Part shown: positions 26,909-35,826 of the stretch, one piece after another
How the letters are laid out: every line of letters begins with the position of its first letter
Numbering within the stretch: the first letter of the stretch is position 1
Source: Desulfonatronovibrio hydrogenovorans DSM 9292
GTDB lineage: Bacteria; Desulfobacterota; Desulfovibrionia; Desulfovibrionales; Desulfonatronovibrionaceae
Direction of reading: 5' to 3'
DNA: 64,000 nt
NCBI RefSeq assembly: GCF_000686525.1
Contig: NZ_JMKT01000008.1
Coordinates: forward strand, 673,158 to 737,157
The notes under the pieces: generated by a model
The model's input: the letters and a program-made list of their open reading frames with translations, nothing else
The model's database searches: none
What the model was told of the DNA's origin: nothing
Position numbers and translations under genes: made by a program

Positions 26909-26938
26909 TTGCTTTAAAAAAAACATCAAGCATATAAG
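26909..26938 (+). promoter_or_regulatory. Candidate lpxC promoter
   Basis: TTGCTT (26909-26914), 18 bases, TATAAG (26933-26938), about 65 bases before the lpxC ATG. The region is AT-rich, and a TGTGGATAA 9-mer (26948-26956) lies just downstream. An A/T-rich hairpin (AACAAAAA 26866-26873 with TTTTTGTT 26879-26886) lies upstream. Confidence 0.4.
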
Positions 26939-27001
26939 CATGTTGCGTGTGGATAATTATGGAATGTTTCTTGCTTGCGTCTTGGGCACGGGAGGATGTT
27001 G

Positions 27002-27925
27002 ATGAAGCAACAGACCATTAAAAAAGAAATCAGATGTTCCGGAATAGGACTTCACAGCGGACAGAGGGTGTCCCTGATCCTGAGGCCTGCGGATGAGGAC
27101 TCGGGAATTGTTTTTTCCCATAATGGCCCCCAGGGCAGACGACTTATCCATCTCAGTCCCGGAAATGTCAGTTCCACTGAGCTGGCCACCACCATAGGCA
27201 ACGGCAGGGTGCGTATTTCCACTGTAGAGCATCTTTTAGCCGCCCTGAGCGGGCTGGGCGTGGACAATATACTTGTAGAGGTTGAAGGAGACGAGCTGCC
27301 CATTATGGACGGCAGCGCTGCCTCCTTTGTCTTCCTGATCCGTTCGGTGGGAATAAGAAGACAGCGCAAAGCCAGGAAAATCCTTGCCTTTAAAAAATCA
27401 ATAATGTTCAAGGAAGATAACCGCTGGATAAGGGTGACTCCTTACAGGGGGATGAAGATCAAGTACACCATTGACTTTGATCATCCCATGATCGGCAAGC
27501 AGTTTTTCAGGTTCGAGCAAGAGCCCCAGCAGTTTATCAAGTCCGTGGCCAAGGCCAGGACTTTCGGTTTTTTGCGGGATGTGGAAAAGCTGCAGAGCAT
27601 GGGGCTTGCCCTGGGCGGATCTCTGGAGAACGCTGTAGTTCTGGATGAATACGGTGTGGTCAATCCCGGAGGCATGCGCTTTAATGACGAGCTTGTCCGG
27701 CATAAAGTCCTGGATTTCATTGGAGACATGTCTTTACTTGGGACCAGCCTGTGGGGTTCATTTGAGGTCCATTGTTCCGGTCATGCCTTTAACAATTCAT
27801 TTTTGCGCTTTCTGGATAAAAACCAAAACGATTATCTTGAACCGGTTGACTTTGATCTGCAGGGCAGGGAGCAGGAATTGCCCCAGCCAGAAGCTGTGCC
27901 CCAGGCTCAACCGGTCATGGCCTAG
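27002..27925 (+). CDS. lpxC: UDP-3-O-acyl-N-acetylglucosamine deacetylase
   Basis: 307 residues. CSGIGLHSGQRV opens the family, the zinc ligand His is in STVEHLLAALSGLGVDN near 70-86, KVLDFIGDMSLLG near 232-244 gives further ligands, and HCSGHAFNN near 256-264 the catalytic His. It carries out the committed step of lipid A synthesis, so this organism makes LPS. ATG 27002 is preferred to the ATG at 26996 because GGAGG (26991-26995) is 6 bases before it. A strong terminator follows the gene, so it is monocistronic. Confidence 0.95.
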   Translation: MKQQTIKKEIRCSGIGLHSGQRVSLILRPADEDSGIVFSHNGPQGRRLIHLSPGNVSSTELATTIGNGRVRISTVEHLLAALSGLGVDNILVEVEGDELPIMDGSAASFVFLIRSVGIRRQRKARKILAFKKSIMFKEDNRWIRVTPYRGMKIKYTIDFDHPMIGKQFFRFEQEPQQFIKSVAKARTFGFLRDVEKLQSMGLALGGSLENAVVLDEYGVVNPGGMRFNDELVRHKVLDFIGDMSLLGTSLWGSFEVHCSGHAFNNSFLRFLDKNQNDYLEPVDFDLQGREQELPQPEAVPQAQPVMA

Positions 27926-27951
27926 ATTCTGCTTTTATTTCTGGAAACAAC

Positions 27952-27981
27952 AAAGCGCTCCTAGCCGGAGCGCTTTTTTTT
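27952..27981 (+). terminator. Rho-independent terminator of lpxC
   Basis: AAAGCGCTCC (27952-27961), loop TAGCC, GGAGCGCTTT (27967-27976) and a run of T to 27981; a perfect 10-bp stem. Confidence 0.9.
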
Positions 27982-28098
27982 GTGGAAATCACCTTGATTT
28001 CTGTCCTGTGATGCTCGATAAATCCGGCTGGACACGAATGTATTTAACAGCCTTACTGCCAGGACTCTGGATTTTTTGCAGAGGAATCCACTACCAAA

Positions 28099-28776
28099 AT
28101 GCCCATTGCCACCCTGATCAACGCACTTGCCATAATTCTGGGCACCCTTGTGGGAGTTTTGCTCCGGCGCAATTTTCCGGATAGAATCAGAAGCATAGTC
28201 TACCAGGGCATCGGTCTGAGCGTTCTGGTCATAGGCCTGGACATGGCCCTTAAGTTCGACAATATAATCTTTGTTGTCTTTGCCATGCTTCTGGGCGGCA
28301 TTACCGGAGAGCTGCTGCAGCTGGAAAAGAGGATGTCTGATCTGGGAAACTGGTTCAAGGCCAGAATCAGGTCCAAGGACGCCGGGTTTACCGATGGCTT
28401 TGTCACGGCATCTCTGATTTTCTGCATCGGTTCCATGGCGATCCTGGGAGCCATTGATGAGGGTATCCGAGGAGACAGAACAATCCTCTTGACCAAGTCA
28501 ATCCTGGACGGATTCATAAGCATTCCTCTGGCATCAACTTACGGGATCGGGGTTATGCTCTCGGCCCTGCCCATTATCATTTATCAGGGTTCCATCACCA
28601 TTGCCGCTTCCCAGTCTCAGGCCTTTTTTACTCCAGTAATAATCACTCAGATCACTTCAGTGGGAGGTATCCTGATCATGGGCATCGGAATAACCCTGCT
28701 GGATTTCAAAAAGATTAACGTGACCAACCTTCTTCCATCCATCGGGTACGTGGTGCTGTTTACGGTGCTGTTTTAG
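28099..28776 (+). CDS. DUF554 family integral membrane protein
   Basis: 225 residues with about six or seven membrane segments: IATLINALAIILGTLVGVLL, IGLSVLVIGLDMAL, FVVFAMLLGGITGEL, FVTASLIFCIGSMAILGAI, IPLASTYGIGVMLSALPII and a C-terminal pair. The N-terminal glycine pattern, CIGSMAILGAIDEGIRGD and ILDGFISIPLAS are typical of DUF554 (YdfK type). The function is not established; the family looks like a small transporter. It has its own short gap after the lpxC terminator and before the phosphoglycerate mutase gene. Confidence 0.85.
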   Translation: MPIATLINALAIILGTLVGVLLRRNFPDRIRSIVYQGIGLSVLVIGLDMALKFDNIIFVVFAMLLGGITGELLQLEKRMSDLGNWFKARIRSKDAGFTDGFVTASLIFCIGSMAILGAIDEGIRGDRTILLTKSILDGFISIPLASTYGIGVMLSALPIIIYQGSITIAASQSQAFFTPVIITQITSVGGILIMGIGITLLDFKKINVTNLLPSIGYVVLFTVLF

Positions 28777-28925
28777 TCAGGCGGATTTTTACCTCTATCC
28801 GTCAGCAGTTCCTTCTCAGTGGAAGGAAAAAACGACTCACATCCAATGCCTGGCTGAAAAGGACGGTTCAGTCTGCATCTGGTTTTGGATCAAACAGTGG
28901 ATAAAGGAGTTTACAGGTAGAGCCA

Positions 28926-30236
28926 ATGTCTGGGAAATTCGTCTTGATTCTCTTAGATGGCCTTGGAGATCGCTCTTATCATGAGCTGGATAACATGACC
29001 CCGCTCCAGGCCGCTCATACGCCCTTTCTGGACAGTCTGGCCGCAGAAGGGAGCAACGGTCTTTTTCACGCATCATTGCAGGGACAGGCCCTGCCCAGTG
29101 AAAACGCACATTTTGCCATGTTTGGTTATGATGGATCAGATTTTCCTGGTCGAGGACCCCTGGAAGCTCTGGGGGCGGGCATAAAACTGGGAAAGGATGA
29201 TGTGGCGGTTCTGGCTCACTTTGCCAGTGCCCGAGAAGAAAGGGGCCTTTTAAGACTTGTTCGGGATAAGGTTGAATCCAGCCCGTCTGATATTGCCAGG
29301 GCCTATGACCTGGTCAGCCGGTTTGAGTCTCAGGGAATAAAGGTTGAACTTTTTCCGGTCAAAGGACTTTTCGGAGTACTGATCCTGCGGGGAAAGGTTG
29401 CGCCGTACATTACCGACTGCAATCCTATTTTGGATCATGAGTTCATGACCATGGTCAAGCCGTGGGCAAGTCACGCAGCTGATCCGGAGTGTCTGAATAC
29501 GGCCAGGGTGGTCCAGAAGTATCTTTCCTGGGTTTTCAGGAAGCTTGATCAGGCCGGGTTCAACAGGAAAAGACTGGAACAGGGGATGCTGCCCTTGAAC
29601 TGTCTGGTCATCCAGCGGGCCGGCAGGTTGAAGAAAGTGCCTTTGTTCAGGGAAAAGTTCGGCCTCAGAGGAGCCTCTATTTCTTCAGGAGTAGTTTATG
29701 CAGGTCTTTGCAGGTATCTGGGAATGGATGTCTTGATTGCCCCGGATCTGGATGATCCGGGCAGGGAAATAATGGACAGAGTCATTATGGCCAGAGATGC
29801 CTTGAAGGATTACGACTTCATGCATATTCATTCCAAAGCCCCGGACCAGGCAGGTCATCAAAAAGATCCCCTGCTTAAGAAAAAGGTTATTGAGCAGCTG
29901 GACAGGGGGCTCGGGCGAGCCCTTCCCGGTCTTTTGCAAGATGAAAATATTGTCTTGGCTGTAACTGCGGACCATTCCACTCCCAGCAAAGGGTCAATGG
30001 TCCACTCAGGGGAACCGGTCCCATTGACCATCAGAGGCAGGGGGGTCAGGATTGACAGGGTCCGGAAATTTGATGAAGTTTCTGTGGCTGGAGGATGCCT
30101 GGGCTTTGTCCGGGGAGCTGAATTCATGTACATGGTTTTGAACTGCCTTGATAAGGGCAAGCTGGCCGGACTGATGGACACCCCCCATGATCAGCCGTAC
30201 TGGCCAGGAAACGCTGAACCCTTCAGGCTGGATTGA
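28926..30236 (+). CDS. 2,3-bisphosphoglycerate-independent phosphoglycerate mutase, archaeal type
   Basis: 436 residues of the alkaline-phosphatase superfamily. KFVLILLDGLGDR gives the first metal ligand Asp; GQALPSENAHFAMFGYD carries the Ser nucleophile near residue 58; the late metal ligands are in MHIHSKAPDQAGHQKD and TADHSTPSKGSMVHSGEPVP. This arrangement is that of ApgM rather than the classic GpmI. It interconverts 3- and 2-phosphoglycerate in glycolysis and gluconeogenesis; a relaxed specificity in the superfamily is possible. The next gene, era, starts 69 bases later. Confidence 0.87.
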   Translation: MSGKFVLILLDGLGDRSYHELDNMTPLQAAHTPFLDSLAAEGSNGLFHASLQGQALPSENAHFAMFGYDGSDFPGRGPLEALGAGIKLGKDDVAVLAHFASAREERGLLRLVRDKVESSPSDIARAYDLVSRFESQGIKVELFPVKGLFGVLILRGKVAPYITDCNPILDHEFMTMVKPWASHAADPECLNTARVVQKYLSWVFRKLDQAGFNRKRLEQGMLPLNCLVIQRAGRLKKVPLFREKFGLRGASISSGVVYAGLCRYLGMDVLIAPDLDDPGREIMDRVIMARDALKDYDFMHIHSKAPDQAGHQKDPLLKKKVIEQLDRGLGRALPGLLQDENIVLAVTADHSTPSKGSMVHSGEPVPLTIRGRGVRIDRVRKFDEVSVAGGCLGFVRGAEFMYMVLNCLDKGKLAGLMDTPHDQPYWPGNAEPFRLD

Positions 30237-30305
30237 ACTGGTCTCTACCCGCAGGCCCTGCACTGGCCAAAGGGGAGTCTTAAAACATAGAATGGAGAAT
30301 ATTAG

Positions 30306-31241
30306 TTGGAATCAACCAGAGATATTGAAACTGATGGCTGGGCCCGGTTCAGGTTCGGCACCATGGCCCTTGTGGGCCTGCCTAATGCAGGCAAGTCGAC
30401 CCTGATGAACACCCTGGTCGGGGAGAAGGTGGCCATTGTCACACCCAGACCCCAGACAACCCGTAATCGGATCACCGGGATTCTGACCGGAGATCATTTT
30501 CAGGTTGTTTTTCTGGATACTCCCGGAATCAACAGGGCTGGAGGAAGAATGAATGATCTTTTGAACAGGGCGGCCATGGAAGGCCTGATGTCGGCTGATG
30601 TAGTGATCCTCCTGGTTGACGCCAGTCGGTATGCAGGCAGGCCCGGTCTTCTTCATAAGGAACTGGCCCTTATCAGGGACAGGATCGGTAATTTTTCCAG
30701 TGTACTTATTGCCGCCAACAAGGTGGACAGGATCCGGGACAAGAAAAACATGCTCCCGGTTATGGAAGAGCTGGCCGGACTTTTTCCGGAAAGGGAAATT
30801 ATGCCTGTTTCTGCCCTGACAGGAGAAGGATGCCCCTTTCTCCTGGACAGGGCAGTCAACCTGCTGCCCTGGGGAGAGGCCCTTTATCCCGAGGATCAGA
30901 TTTCCACCCTGCCCATGCGGTTCATGGTGGCAGAGGTAGTAAGGGAAAAACTCTTCATGCATACCAGACAGGAGGTACCATATGGACTGGCAGTTGAAAT
31001 AGAATCCTGGGATGAAGAGGAAAATTTGATCAGAATAGGAGCCCTGGTCTATGTCCTCAAAAATACCCACAAGTCCATTGTCATCGGGAAAAAGGGCCGG
31101 ATCCTGAAGGAGGTGGGCATTGAGGCACGAAAGGAGATAGAATCTCTGACCGGCAAGAAAGTCTTTCTGGAAACCTGGGTCAAGGTCAGGCCCGGGTGGA
31201 CTGAAAACCAGGGTATTCTTTCATCTCTGGGACTGGGGTAG
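30306..31241 (+). CDS. era: GTPase Era
   Basis: 311 residues. G1 VGLPNAGKSTLMN near 20-32, the switch region TPRPQTTRNRITGI, G3 DTPGINR, G4 NKVD, then a KH RNA-binding domain with HKSIVIGKKGRILKEVG near 255-271. Era binds 16S rRNA 3' end and takes part in small-subunit assembly. The start is a TTG at 30306 with GGAG 8 bases upstream; a later ATG directly before MALVGLPN would cut into the fold edge. The M24 peptidase gene follows by one base. Confidence 0.95.
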   Translation: MESTRDIETDGWARFRFGTMALVGLPNAGKSTLMNTLVGEKVAIVTPRPQTTRNRITGILTGDHFQVVFLDTPGINRAGGRMNDLLNRAAMEGLMSADVVILLVDASRYAGRPGLLHKELALIRDRIGNFSSVLIAANKVDRIRDKKNMLPVMEELAGLFPEREIMPVSALTGEGCPFLLDRAVNLLPWGEALYPEDQISTLPMRFMVAEVVREKLFMHTRQEVPYGLAVEIESWDEEENLIRIGALVYVLKNTHKSIVIGKKGRILKEVGIEARKEIESLTGKKVFLETWVKVRPGWTENQGILSSLGLG

Positions 31242-31242
31242 A

Positions 31243-32310
31243 ATGATGGATCATCAATACCTTAGCCGGATGCAAAAATTAAGGGCAAAGATGCAGGACC
31301 AGGGCATTGATTTTTTTCTGGTTCAGAGCCCGGCCAACAGGTTCTACCTGAGCGGGTTCGAGCTGTTTGATCCCCAGTGCAATGAAAGTGCCGGATGCCT
31401 TCTTGTGTCCCTGGACAGGACAGTGCTGATGACTGACCCGCGCTATCTGGAAGCAGGAAAAGAGTTTTTTTCTGCTGAAGACATCTTTGTATATTCTGGC
31501 AGCAAGTTTGACCGGATAAATGAATATTTAATCGAATGCGGTGTCCAGGACCTGGCTTTTGAGCCCCAGTGGATGGCTTATGATTTTTTTGAAAGTCTGA
31601 AAAAGAAATTCAGACTCAGGCCGTGCAAGGGGCTGATGGAGGACCTGCGTCTGATCAAGGATGCTCAGGAAATTGAGCTGATGCGTCAGTCGTGCAGCTT
31701 GAACCATAAGGTTTTCAGCCTGATTGAAAAAAAACTGGAGCCGGGCATGACCGAAATCCAGGTGGCCTGGGAGGTTGAGCGGATGTTCAGGGAGAATGGT
31801 GCCTCTGGCCTGAGCTTTCCCACCATTGCTGCCTCCGGCCCCAGAGCTGCCCTGCCCCACGCCATCCCTCTGGATGTTCCCATCCGGAATAATGATGTCC
31901 TGCTTCTGGACATGGGCTGTCGACTCAATGATTATTGTTCTGACCAGACCAGGACTTTCTGGATAGGCGATCATCCCGGACCGGAGTTCATTAAGACCAG
32001 GGAGCTGGTCCTGGAAGCTCAAACCCTGGCCATTGACAATATTGAGCCTGGGATGCCGGTCAGAGAGGCCTACAATCTGGTTCGGTCCTTTTTTGAGAAA
32101 AAGGGGGTGCATGATCATTTCACCCATGCCCTGGGACACGGGATCGGTCTGGAAACCCATGAGCCTCCCGGCATAGGTCCCAATGCTGATCTGGAATTCA
32201 GCCCCGGAATGGTCATTACAGTGGAGCCAGGTCTGTATTATCCTGAGTGGGGAGGGGTGCGCTGGGAGTATATGGTCCTGATTACCAGTGACGGTGCAGA
32301 GATTCTTTGA
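31243..32310 (+). CDS. M24-family aminopeptidase (Xaa-Pro type)
   Basis: 355 residues. A creatinase/prolidase-like N-terminal domain (to about 130) precedes the pita-bread catalytic domain with the metal ligands Asp in LLLDMGCRLNDYCSDQTR, His in HALGHGIGLETHEPPG, and two Glu in MVITVEPGLYYPEWGGVRWE. It releases N-terminal residues before proline. Start ATG 31243, or the next ATG at 31246. It is in line with era and the small gene after it, which begins on its stop. Confidence 0.93.
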   Translation: MMDHQYLSRMQKLRAKMQDQGIDFFLVQSPANRFYLSGFELFDPQCNESAGCLLVSLDRTVLMTDPRYLEAGKEFFSAEDIFVYSGSKFDRINEYLIECGVQDLAFEPQWMAYDFFESLKKKFRLRPCKGLMEDLRLIKDAQEIELMRQSCSLNHKVFSLIEKKLEPGMTEIQVAWEVERMFRENGASGLSFPTIAASGPRAALPHAIPLDVPIRNNDVLLLDMGCRLNDYCSDQTRTFWIGDHPGPEFIKTRELVLEAQTLAIDNIEPGMPVREAYNLVRSFFEKKGVHDHFTHALGHGIGLETHEPPGIGPNADLEFSPGMVITVEPGLYYPEWGGVRWEYMVLITSDGAEIL

Positions 32311-32582
32311 TGGGTCAGCAGGTTTTTTCGCAAAGAATTTATGTCCAGATCAGCAGGAGGGACATAGCTTTATTCAAGTTTTTGCTTGAGTCCTGGGATA
32401 ATCTGGCATACCTTACTGTTATTGATAAATATAAAGCAGTGGTCCAGGTGGTTTTCGGTTATGGATTTGAAGGTGAGCTGGAATCCTTTTTGAAATGCGC
32501 TGAAAAGGAAATGATTTTAAAGGTGGTTTTTCAGGGCAGCTCCAAGGGGGCTGAGGGCCAGTCGGCTTTTATTTCCGCCTGA
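32310..32582 (+). CDS. Small DUF4911-like protein
   Basis: 90 residues. No signal or membrane segment. Motifs KFLLESWDNLAYLTVIDKYKA and VVFGYGFEGELESFL suggest a small alpha/beta protein like the DUF4911 family of Deltaproteobacteria; the family assignment is from memory and moderate. The function is unknown. ATG 32310 shares a base with the stop of the peptidase gene (TGATG), so the two are translationally coupled. DUF4911 genes commonly lie near such peptidases in this group. Confidence 0.7.
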   Translation: MGQQVFSQRIYVQISRRDIALFKFLLESWDNLAYLTVIDKYKAVVQVVFGYGFEGELESFLKCAEKEMILKVVFQGSSKGAEGQSAFISA

Positions 32583-32629
32583 AGTTTTTTAGTAATTCAA
32601 ATGGCTATTTAACCCTTTAAGAGAGAGAC

Positions 32630-33028
32630 ATGATCAAGAAGCTGATTCTTTTAATGGTGCTCGGCTTTTTATGCATGGGGATGGCTGGAACCGGTGGAAC
32701 CGGTCCGGGCATGTCCGAGACGGACAGACTTTTCCGAGCCACTGTCATTGACGGGTCCGACAATAGTTATCAGGTCCAGAACCTGTCTGTGGACGGGTCA
32801 ACCTATCTTCCGGCCAAGGTGGGAAGTGCTGATGCAAACATTGATTTTGGAAAGGTCAAAAAAGTCCTTTTTTATGTCCAGGATGAACAGGTCCTGGCCA
32901 GGGTCCAGTTTGTCAATGACGACCAGATGGATTTTTTTATTCAGCCCCAAACCAGATTCCTTGGCCAGACCGACTGGGGAAGGATCAGCTTTCAGGCCAG
33001 GGATATCAAGGAAATTAGTTTCAGGTAA
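32630..33028 (+). CDS. Small secreted protein of unknown function
   Basis: 132 residues with a clear Sec signal peptide (IKKLILLMVLGFLCMGMAG, cleavage near residue 20) and a short Gly/Thr-rich stretch. The rest is predicted beta-rich (FRATVIDGSDNSYQVQNLSV, FGKVKKVLFYVQDEQVLARV, FFIQPQTRFLGQTDWGRIS). It probably sits in the periplasm. GAGAGAC precedes the ATG by about 4 to 10 bases. Its stop and the ATG of the next gene share a base (TAATG). Confidence 0.7.
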   Translation: MIKKLILLMVLGFLCMGMAGTGGTGPGMSETDRLFRATVIDGSDNSYQVQNLSVDGSTYLPAKVGSADANIDFGKVKKVLFYVQDEQVLARVQFVNDDQMDFFIQPQTRFLGQTDWGRISFQARDIKEISFR

Positions 33029-33783
33029 TGAATCCTGACCAGCTCCAGGCACCCCTGGACTCGACAGTTGTTATGGAGGAAGGCAGAGAGCTTCTGGTCC
33101 AGGACAGGCTTGCGGACTGCTTGTACCTGATTCTTTCCGGCCGGATAGATCTGTTCAGGGACAGGGACAAAGTCCTGCAGCTGGGTCCAGGATCAGTTGT
33201 GGGGGCAGAGCCTCTTTTCTGCAGGTCCCGGAGCTATACCTATTCTGCGGTGTGTGTCGGCACTGTCCGGGCTTCCAGGTATTACTACTCTCAGATCCTG
33301 GATCAGCTCGGGCTGGCTCCTGAACCTGTCAGGGGAATTCTGGACTCCCTTGGCCACCAGCTGGATTTTTTCTGGACCGCGGGCAGAGATTCAGACCTGT
33401 CCAGAGAGCATTTTCTGGGCCAGATTCGGACCTATGATCCGGGGCAGTGGATAATCCGGGAAGGAAATATTGACACTGATATCTACCGGATCGTCTCCAC
33501 TGATGGCGGACTTGAAGTTTCAAAGGATGGACGAGAACTGGCCAGACTGGACGCCCCTGGTGAGTTCTTCGGGGAGATGGCCTGGATTCTGGGAGAAAAA
33601 AGGACCGCCAGCGTCAGGGCCCTGGGCAGGACCGTGCTGGAAGTCCATCCCGGAGAGCAGCTGGAAAGCATTGTTTCCCAGTATCCCCAACTGGCCATGA
33701 GGATCATTACGGCCCTGTCCGGACGGCTGGCCAGGACATCCAGAGAGCTGGCCGGGGACAGGGGCGATTTTGTGGAAGGCTGA
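33028..33783 (+). CDS. Protein with two cyclic-nucleotide-binding-like domains
   Basis: 251 residues holding two cNMP-binding-like jelly rolls, one about 10-105 (LLVQDRLADCLYLILSGRID, LGPGSVVGAEPLF) and one about 135-230 (IIREGNIDTDIYRIVSTDG, DAPGEFFGEMAWILGEKRTA). The second keeps the GEFFGEMAWIL-RTA core phosphate cassette; the first is weaker. There is no helix-turn-helix or other output domain, so it is not a CRP-like regulator by itself. It may bind a nucleotide and act by protein contact. Coupled to the upstream secreted-protein gene by a TAATG overlap; its stop abuts that of tatD. Confidence 0.82.
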   Translation: MNPDQLQAPLDSTVVMEEGRELLVQDRLADCLYLILSGRIDLFRDRDKVLQLGPGSVVGAEPLFCRSRSYTYSAVCVGTVRASRYYYSQILDQLGLAPEPVRGILDSLGHQLDFFWTAGRDSDLSREHFLGQIRTYDPGQWIIREGNIDTDIYRIVSTDGGLEVSKDGRELARLDAPGEFFGEMAWILGEKRTASVRALGRTVLEVHPGEQLESIVSQYPQLAMRIITALSGRLARTSRELAGDRGDFVEG

Positions 33784-34638
33784 TCAGATGCCTGGCTGGC
33801 CAGCCGTATTTTGAGGCTGGTCCACATTGAAGAATTTCCGACAGTTGTCACCGCATTTCAACCATACCTCATCCACATCAATCCCTTTGACCTGGGCGAT
33901 CTTCAAGGCTGTAAAGCCGAGCAGGGCAGGCTCGTTGGTTTTTCCCCTGTAGGGTTCAGGAGTCAGGAACGGACAATCAGTTTCAATGAGCAGCCTGTCC
34001 TCAGGAATGATTTTGACCGCCTGCTGCAGGGCAAGGCTTTTATTGAAAGTTACGCTTCCCGGCACAGAGATGTGCCAGCCAGAGGACAGGATCTTTTTGG
34101 CCTCTTCCGGCCCAAGGCCGAAACAATGCCAGAGTAGAGGTCTGTCTTTGAATCCAGATCTGGTCAGGATGTTGATGGTCTGTTCAAATGCGTCCCTGGA
34201 ATGAATGACCACCGGCAGATCAAGTTCCTTTGCCAGATCCAGCTGGGCCTTAAATGCCTTTTCCTGGCTGGACCTGGGGCTGTGGTCGTAAAAAAAATCC
34301 AGACCTGTCTCTCCCACGGCCTTGACCCGGGGATCATTTTCAGCAATCCGGTTCAGTTCCTGACCAGTCCTGGCCGTGAACTCCCTGGCCTCATGAGGAT
34401 GGACCCCGATGATGAAAAACACCTGGGAGTAGTTGCCAAAAAGTCCATGTTCCCGGTCATAGGCTTCAGGGCCCAGGAAGACATTTCCCAGCAGGGATAC
34501 CCCGCAGTCCTGGGCTCTGGTCAGGACCCGGTCCAGGTTCCCGGAAAGATTTCCCATGTTCAGGTGGGCATGGCTGTCAGCTCCGCCCAGGGGAAGGCCA
34601 AGGTCTTCAGGCAACGGCCTTGGCTTTTTTCGTCCCAT
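33784..34638 (-). CDS. TatD-family metal-dependent hydrolase
   Basis: 284 residues of the TatD TIM barrel. Metal ligands: ADSHAHLNMG near 20-29, VGETGLDFFYDHSP near 107-120, VVIHSRDAF near 143-151, LWHCFGLG and LIETDCPFLTPEPYRG near 218-233. TatD proteins are Mg-dependent 3' exonucleases or deoxyribonucleases. The N-terminal 17 residues are an extra head. It is the last gene of the long minus-strand run from carB, and its stop codon directly abuts the stop of the convergent cNMP gene. Confidence 0.93.
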   Translation of the reverse strand: MGRKKPRPLPEDLGLPLGGADSHAHLNMGNLSGNLDRVLTRAQDCGVSLLGNVFLGPEAYDREHGLFGNYSQVFFIIGVHPHEAREFTARTGQELNRIAENDPRVKAVGETGLDFFYDHSPRSSQEKAFKAQLDLAKELDLPVVIHSRDAFEQTINILTRSGFKDRPLLWHCFGLGPEEAKKILSSGWHISVPGSVTFNKSLALQQAVKIIPEDRLLIETDCPFLTPEPYRGKTNEPALLGFTALKIAQVKGIDVDEVWLKCGDNCRKFFNVDQPQNTAGQPGI

Positions 34639-34639
34639 G

Positions 34640-34840
34640 CTATTTTTTTTCCCTCACGCCCTTATCCCAGTCCTGAACCGGAATTGCTTCATCAATGAGC
34701 ATGACCGGGATCTCTTCCCTGATGGGGTAGACCAGAGCGCATCCGGCACATTTAAGGCCGTCTTTATTGCCCACCAGATCAAGATCTCCCTTGCATTTGG
34801 GACAGGCCAGGATATCTAGCAGTTCTTGGTTCAGAGTCAT
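34640..34840 (-). CDS. Trm112-family small zinc protein
   Basis: 66 residues: ACPKCKGDLDL near 12-22 and LKCAGCALVYPIREEIPVML near 29-48. The CxxC/CxxC pairs and the YPI-x-IPVML phrase define Trm112/YcaR proteins. In eukaryotes and archaea these activate methyltransferases; the bacterial role is less clear. It overlaps the start of the gate-protein gene region by four bases and precedes tatD by one base. Confidence 0.9.
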   Translation of the reverse strand: MTLNQELLDILACPKCKGDLDLVGNKDGLKCAGCALVYPIREEIPVMLIDEAIPVQDWDKGVREKK

Positions 34841-35826
34841 GTTTTCACCTCGGCTTTACTTACTGGATACAGGTATTTGTCAATGCATTTTTCCGGGAGC
34901 ACAGCCCAGATTTTGACCATAATGAATATCAGAAAAATGGAAAACAAAAGCCGGATAAACAGGATTCCGGAAATATGGGCTCCCAGAAGCATCATCAAAA
35001 GGGTATCTTCAATGAGGCTGTGGGCAATGCCCATCAGGCTCAGGGAAAAAAAAATGTCCTGTTTTTTTATTTTGTTGGACCTGGCTTCCTTGATGATCAG
35101 TGCACCACCGTAAGCCAGGCCCATGGTCAGCCCGACAATGGTGATGGACGTGGCTTCCCTGCCTATGCCCAGGAGTCTGAAGATGGGGGCCATAATCCTG
35201 ATAAACAGTTCAGTGGCCCGGATGTGGTCCATGAACCGGATCAAGGTCATGAGGGCCAGGATGATCAGATAAATAATTCCCAGATTCCTGATCTGGGAAA
35301 GGACCCAGTATATGGCTCCATCAGGTTGAGGGTCAGGCCGCCAGAGAACTGTGTTGGAGTGTTGAAGCCATCCACCCAGCTCGTAAAACAGGTTCAGGAG
35401 AATACCCAGGATCAGGGCAGCGCCAACCCGAAAAAGGCCCTGGAAGATGAGCCTGGTCCCTGCTTTCTGGACTATTCTGAGTTCTATGGGCAGGGCATGG
35501 GCCATAAGGATGGCAGTGGACAGGACAGTCACCTGAGCCACGGTGAGTTCAAAACTTTCCGGCAGGGACACGAATACGATCATGGCACTGTAGATATTAT
35601 TGAACATGGCTGTGGCCCAGACCAGCCCCATAATGCCAGGCAGCCCCATCAGGTGCATCAGGGGTTCAAGGGCTGAGGCCAGGTACTTTAACAAGTCCAG
35701 TTCGGCGATTATCTTGACGGCAATAATGATGGGAATCATTATTTTCAAGAGTTCGGACCAGGCCTTGAATGAGTCAACGGCCAGGGAGAAGATTACTCCC
35801 GGAAAACCCGGCTGTCTGGACTGCAT
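34837..35826 (-). CDS. Nucleoside-recognition (gate) domain membrane protein
   Basis: 329 residues with about eight hydrophobic segments (IPIIIAVKIIAELDLLKYLA, GALILGILLNLFYEL-like parts, LGIIYLIILALMTLIRFM). Two gate-like repeats (ELLKIMIPIIIAVKII and FIRIMAPIFRLLGIGREAT) match the SpmA/SpmB and nucleoside-recognition domain family. The exact substrate is unknown. It abuts the PBP1A gene (shares base 35826), so the two are coupled; a link with cell-envelope function is inferred from this only. Confidence 0.8.
   Translation of the reverse strand: MQSRQPGFPGVIFSLAVDSFKAWSELLKIMIPIIIAVKIIAELDLLKYLASALEPLMHLMGLPGIMGLVWATAMFNNIYSAMIVFVSLPESFELTVAQVTVLSTAILMAHALPIELRIVQKAGTRLIFQGLFRVGAALILGILLNLFYELGGWLQHSNTVLWRPDPQPDGAIYWVLSQIRNLGIIYLIILALMTLIRFMDHIRATELFIRIMAPIFRLLGIGREATSITIVGLTMGLAYGGALIIKEARSNKIKKQDIFFSLSLMGIAHSLIEDTLLMMLLGAHISGILFIRLLFSIFLIFIMVKIWAVLPEKCIDKYLYPVSKAEVKT

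Noticed and set aside
26948..26956. Perfect DnaA-box 9-mer TGTGGATAA
   Set aside because: A single box is expected by chance about once per 130 kb per strand pair; there is no cluster and no dnaA or dnaN nearby.
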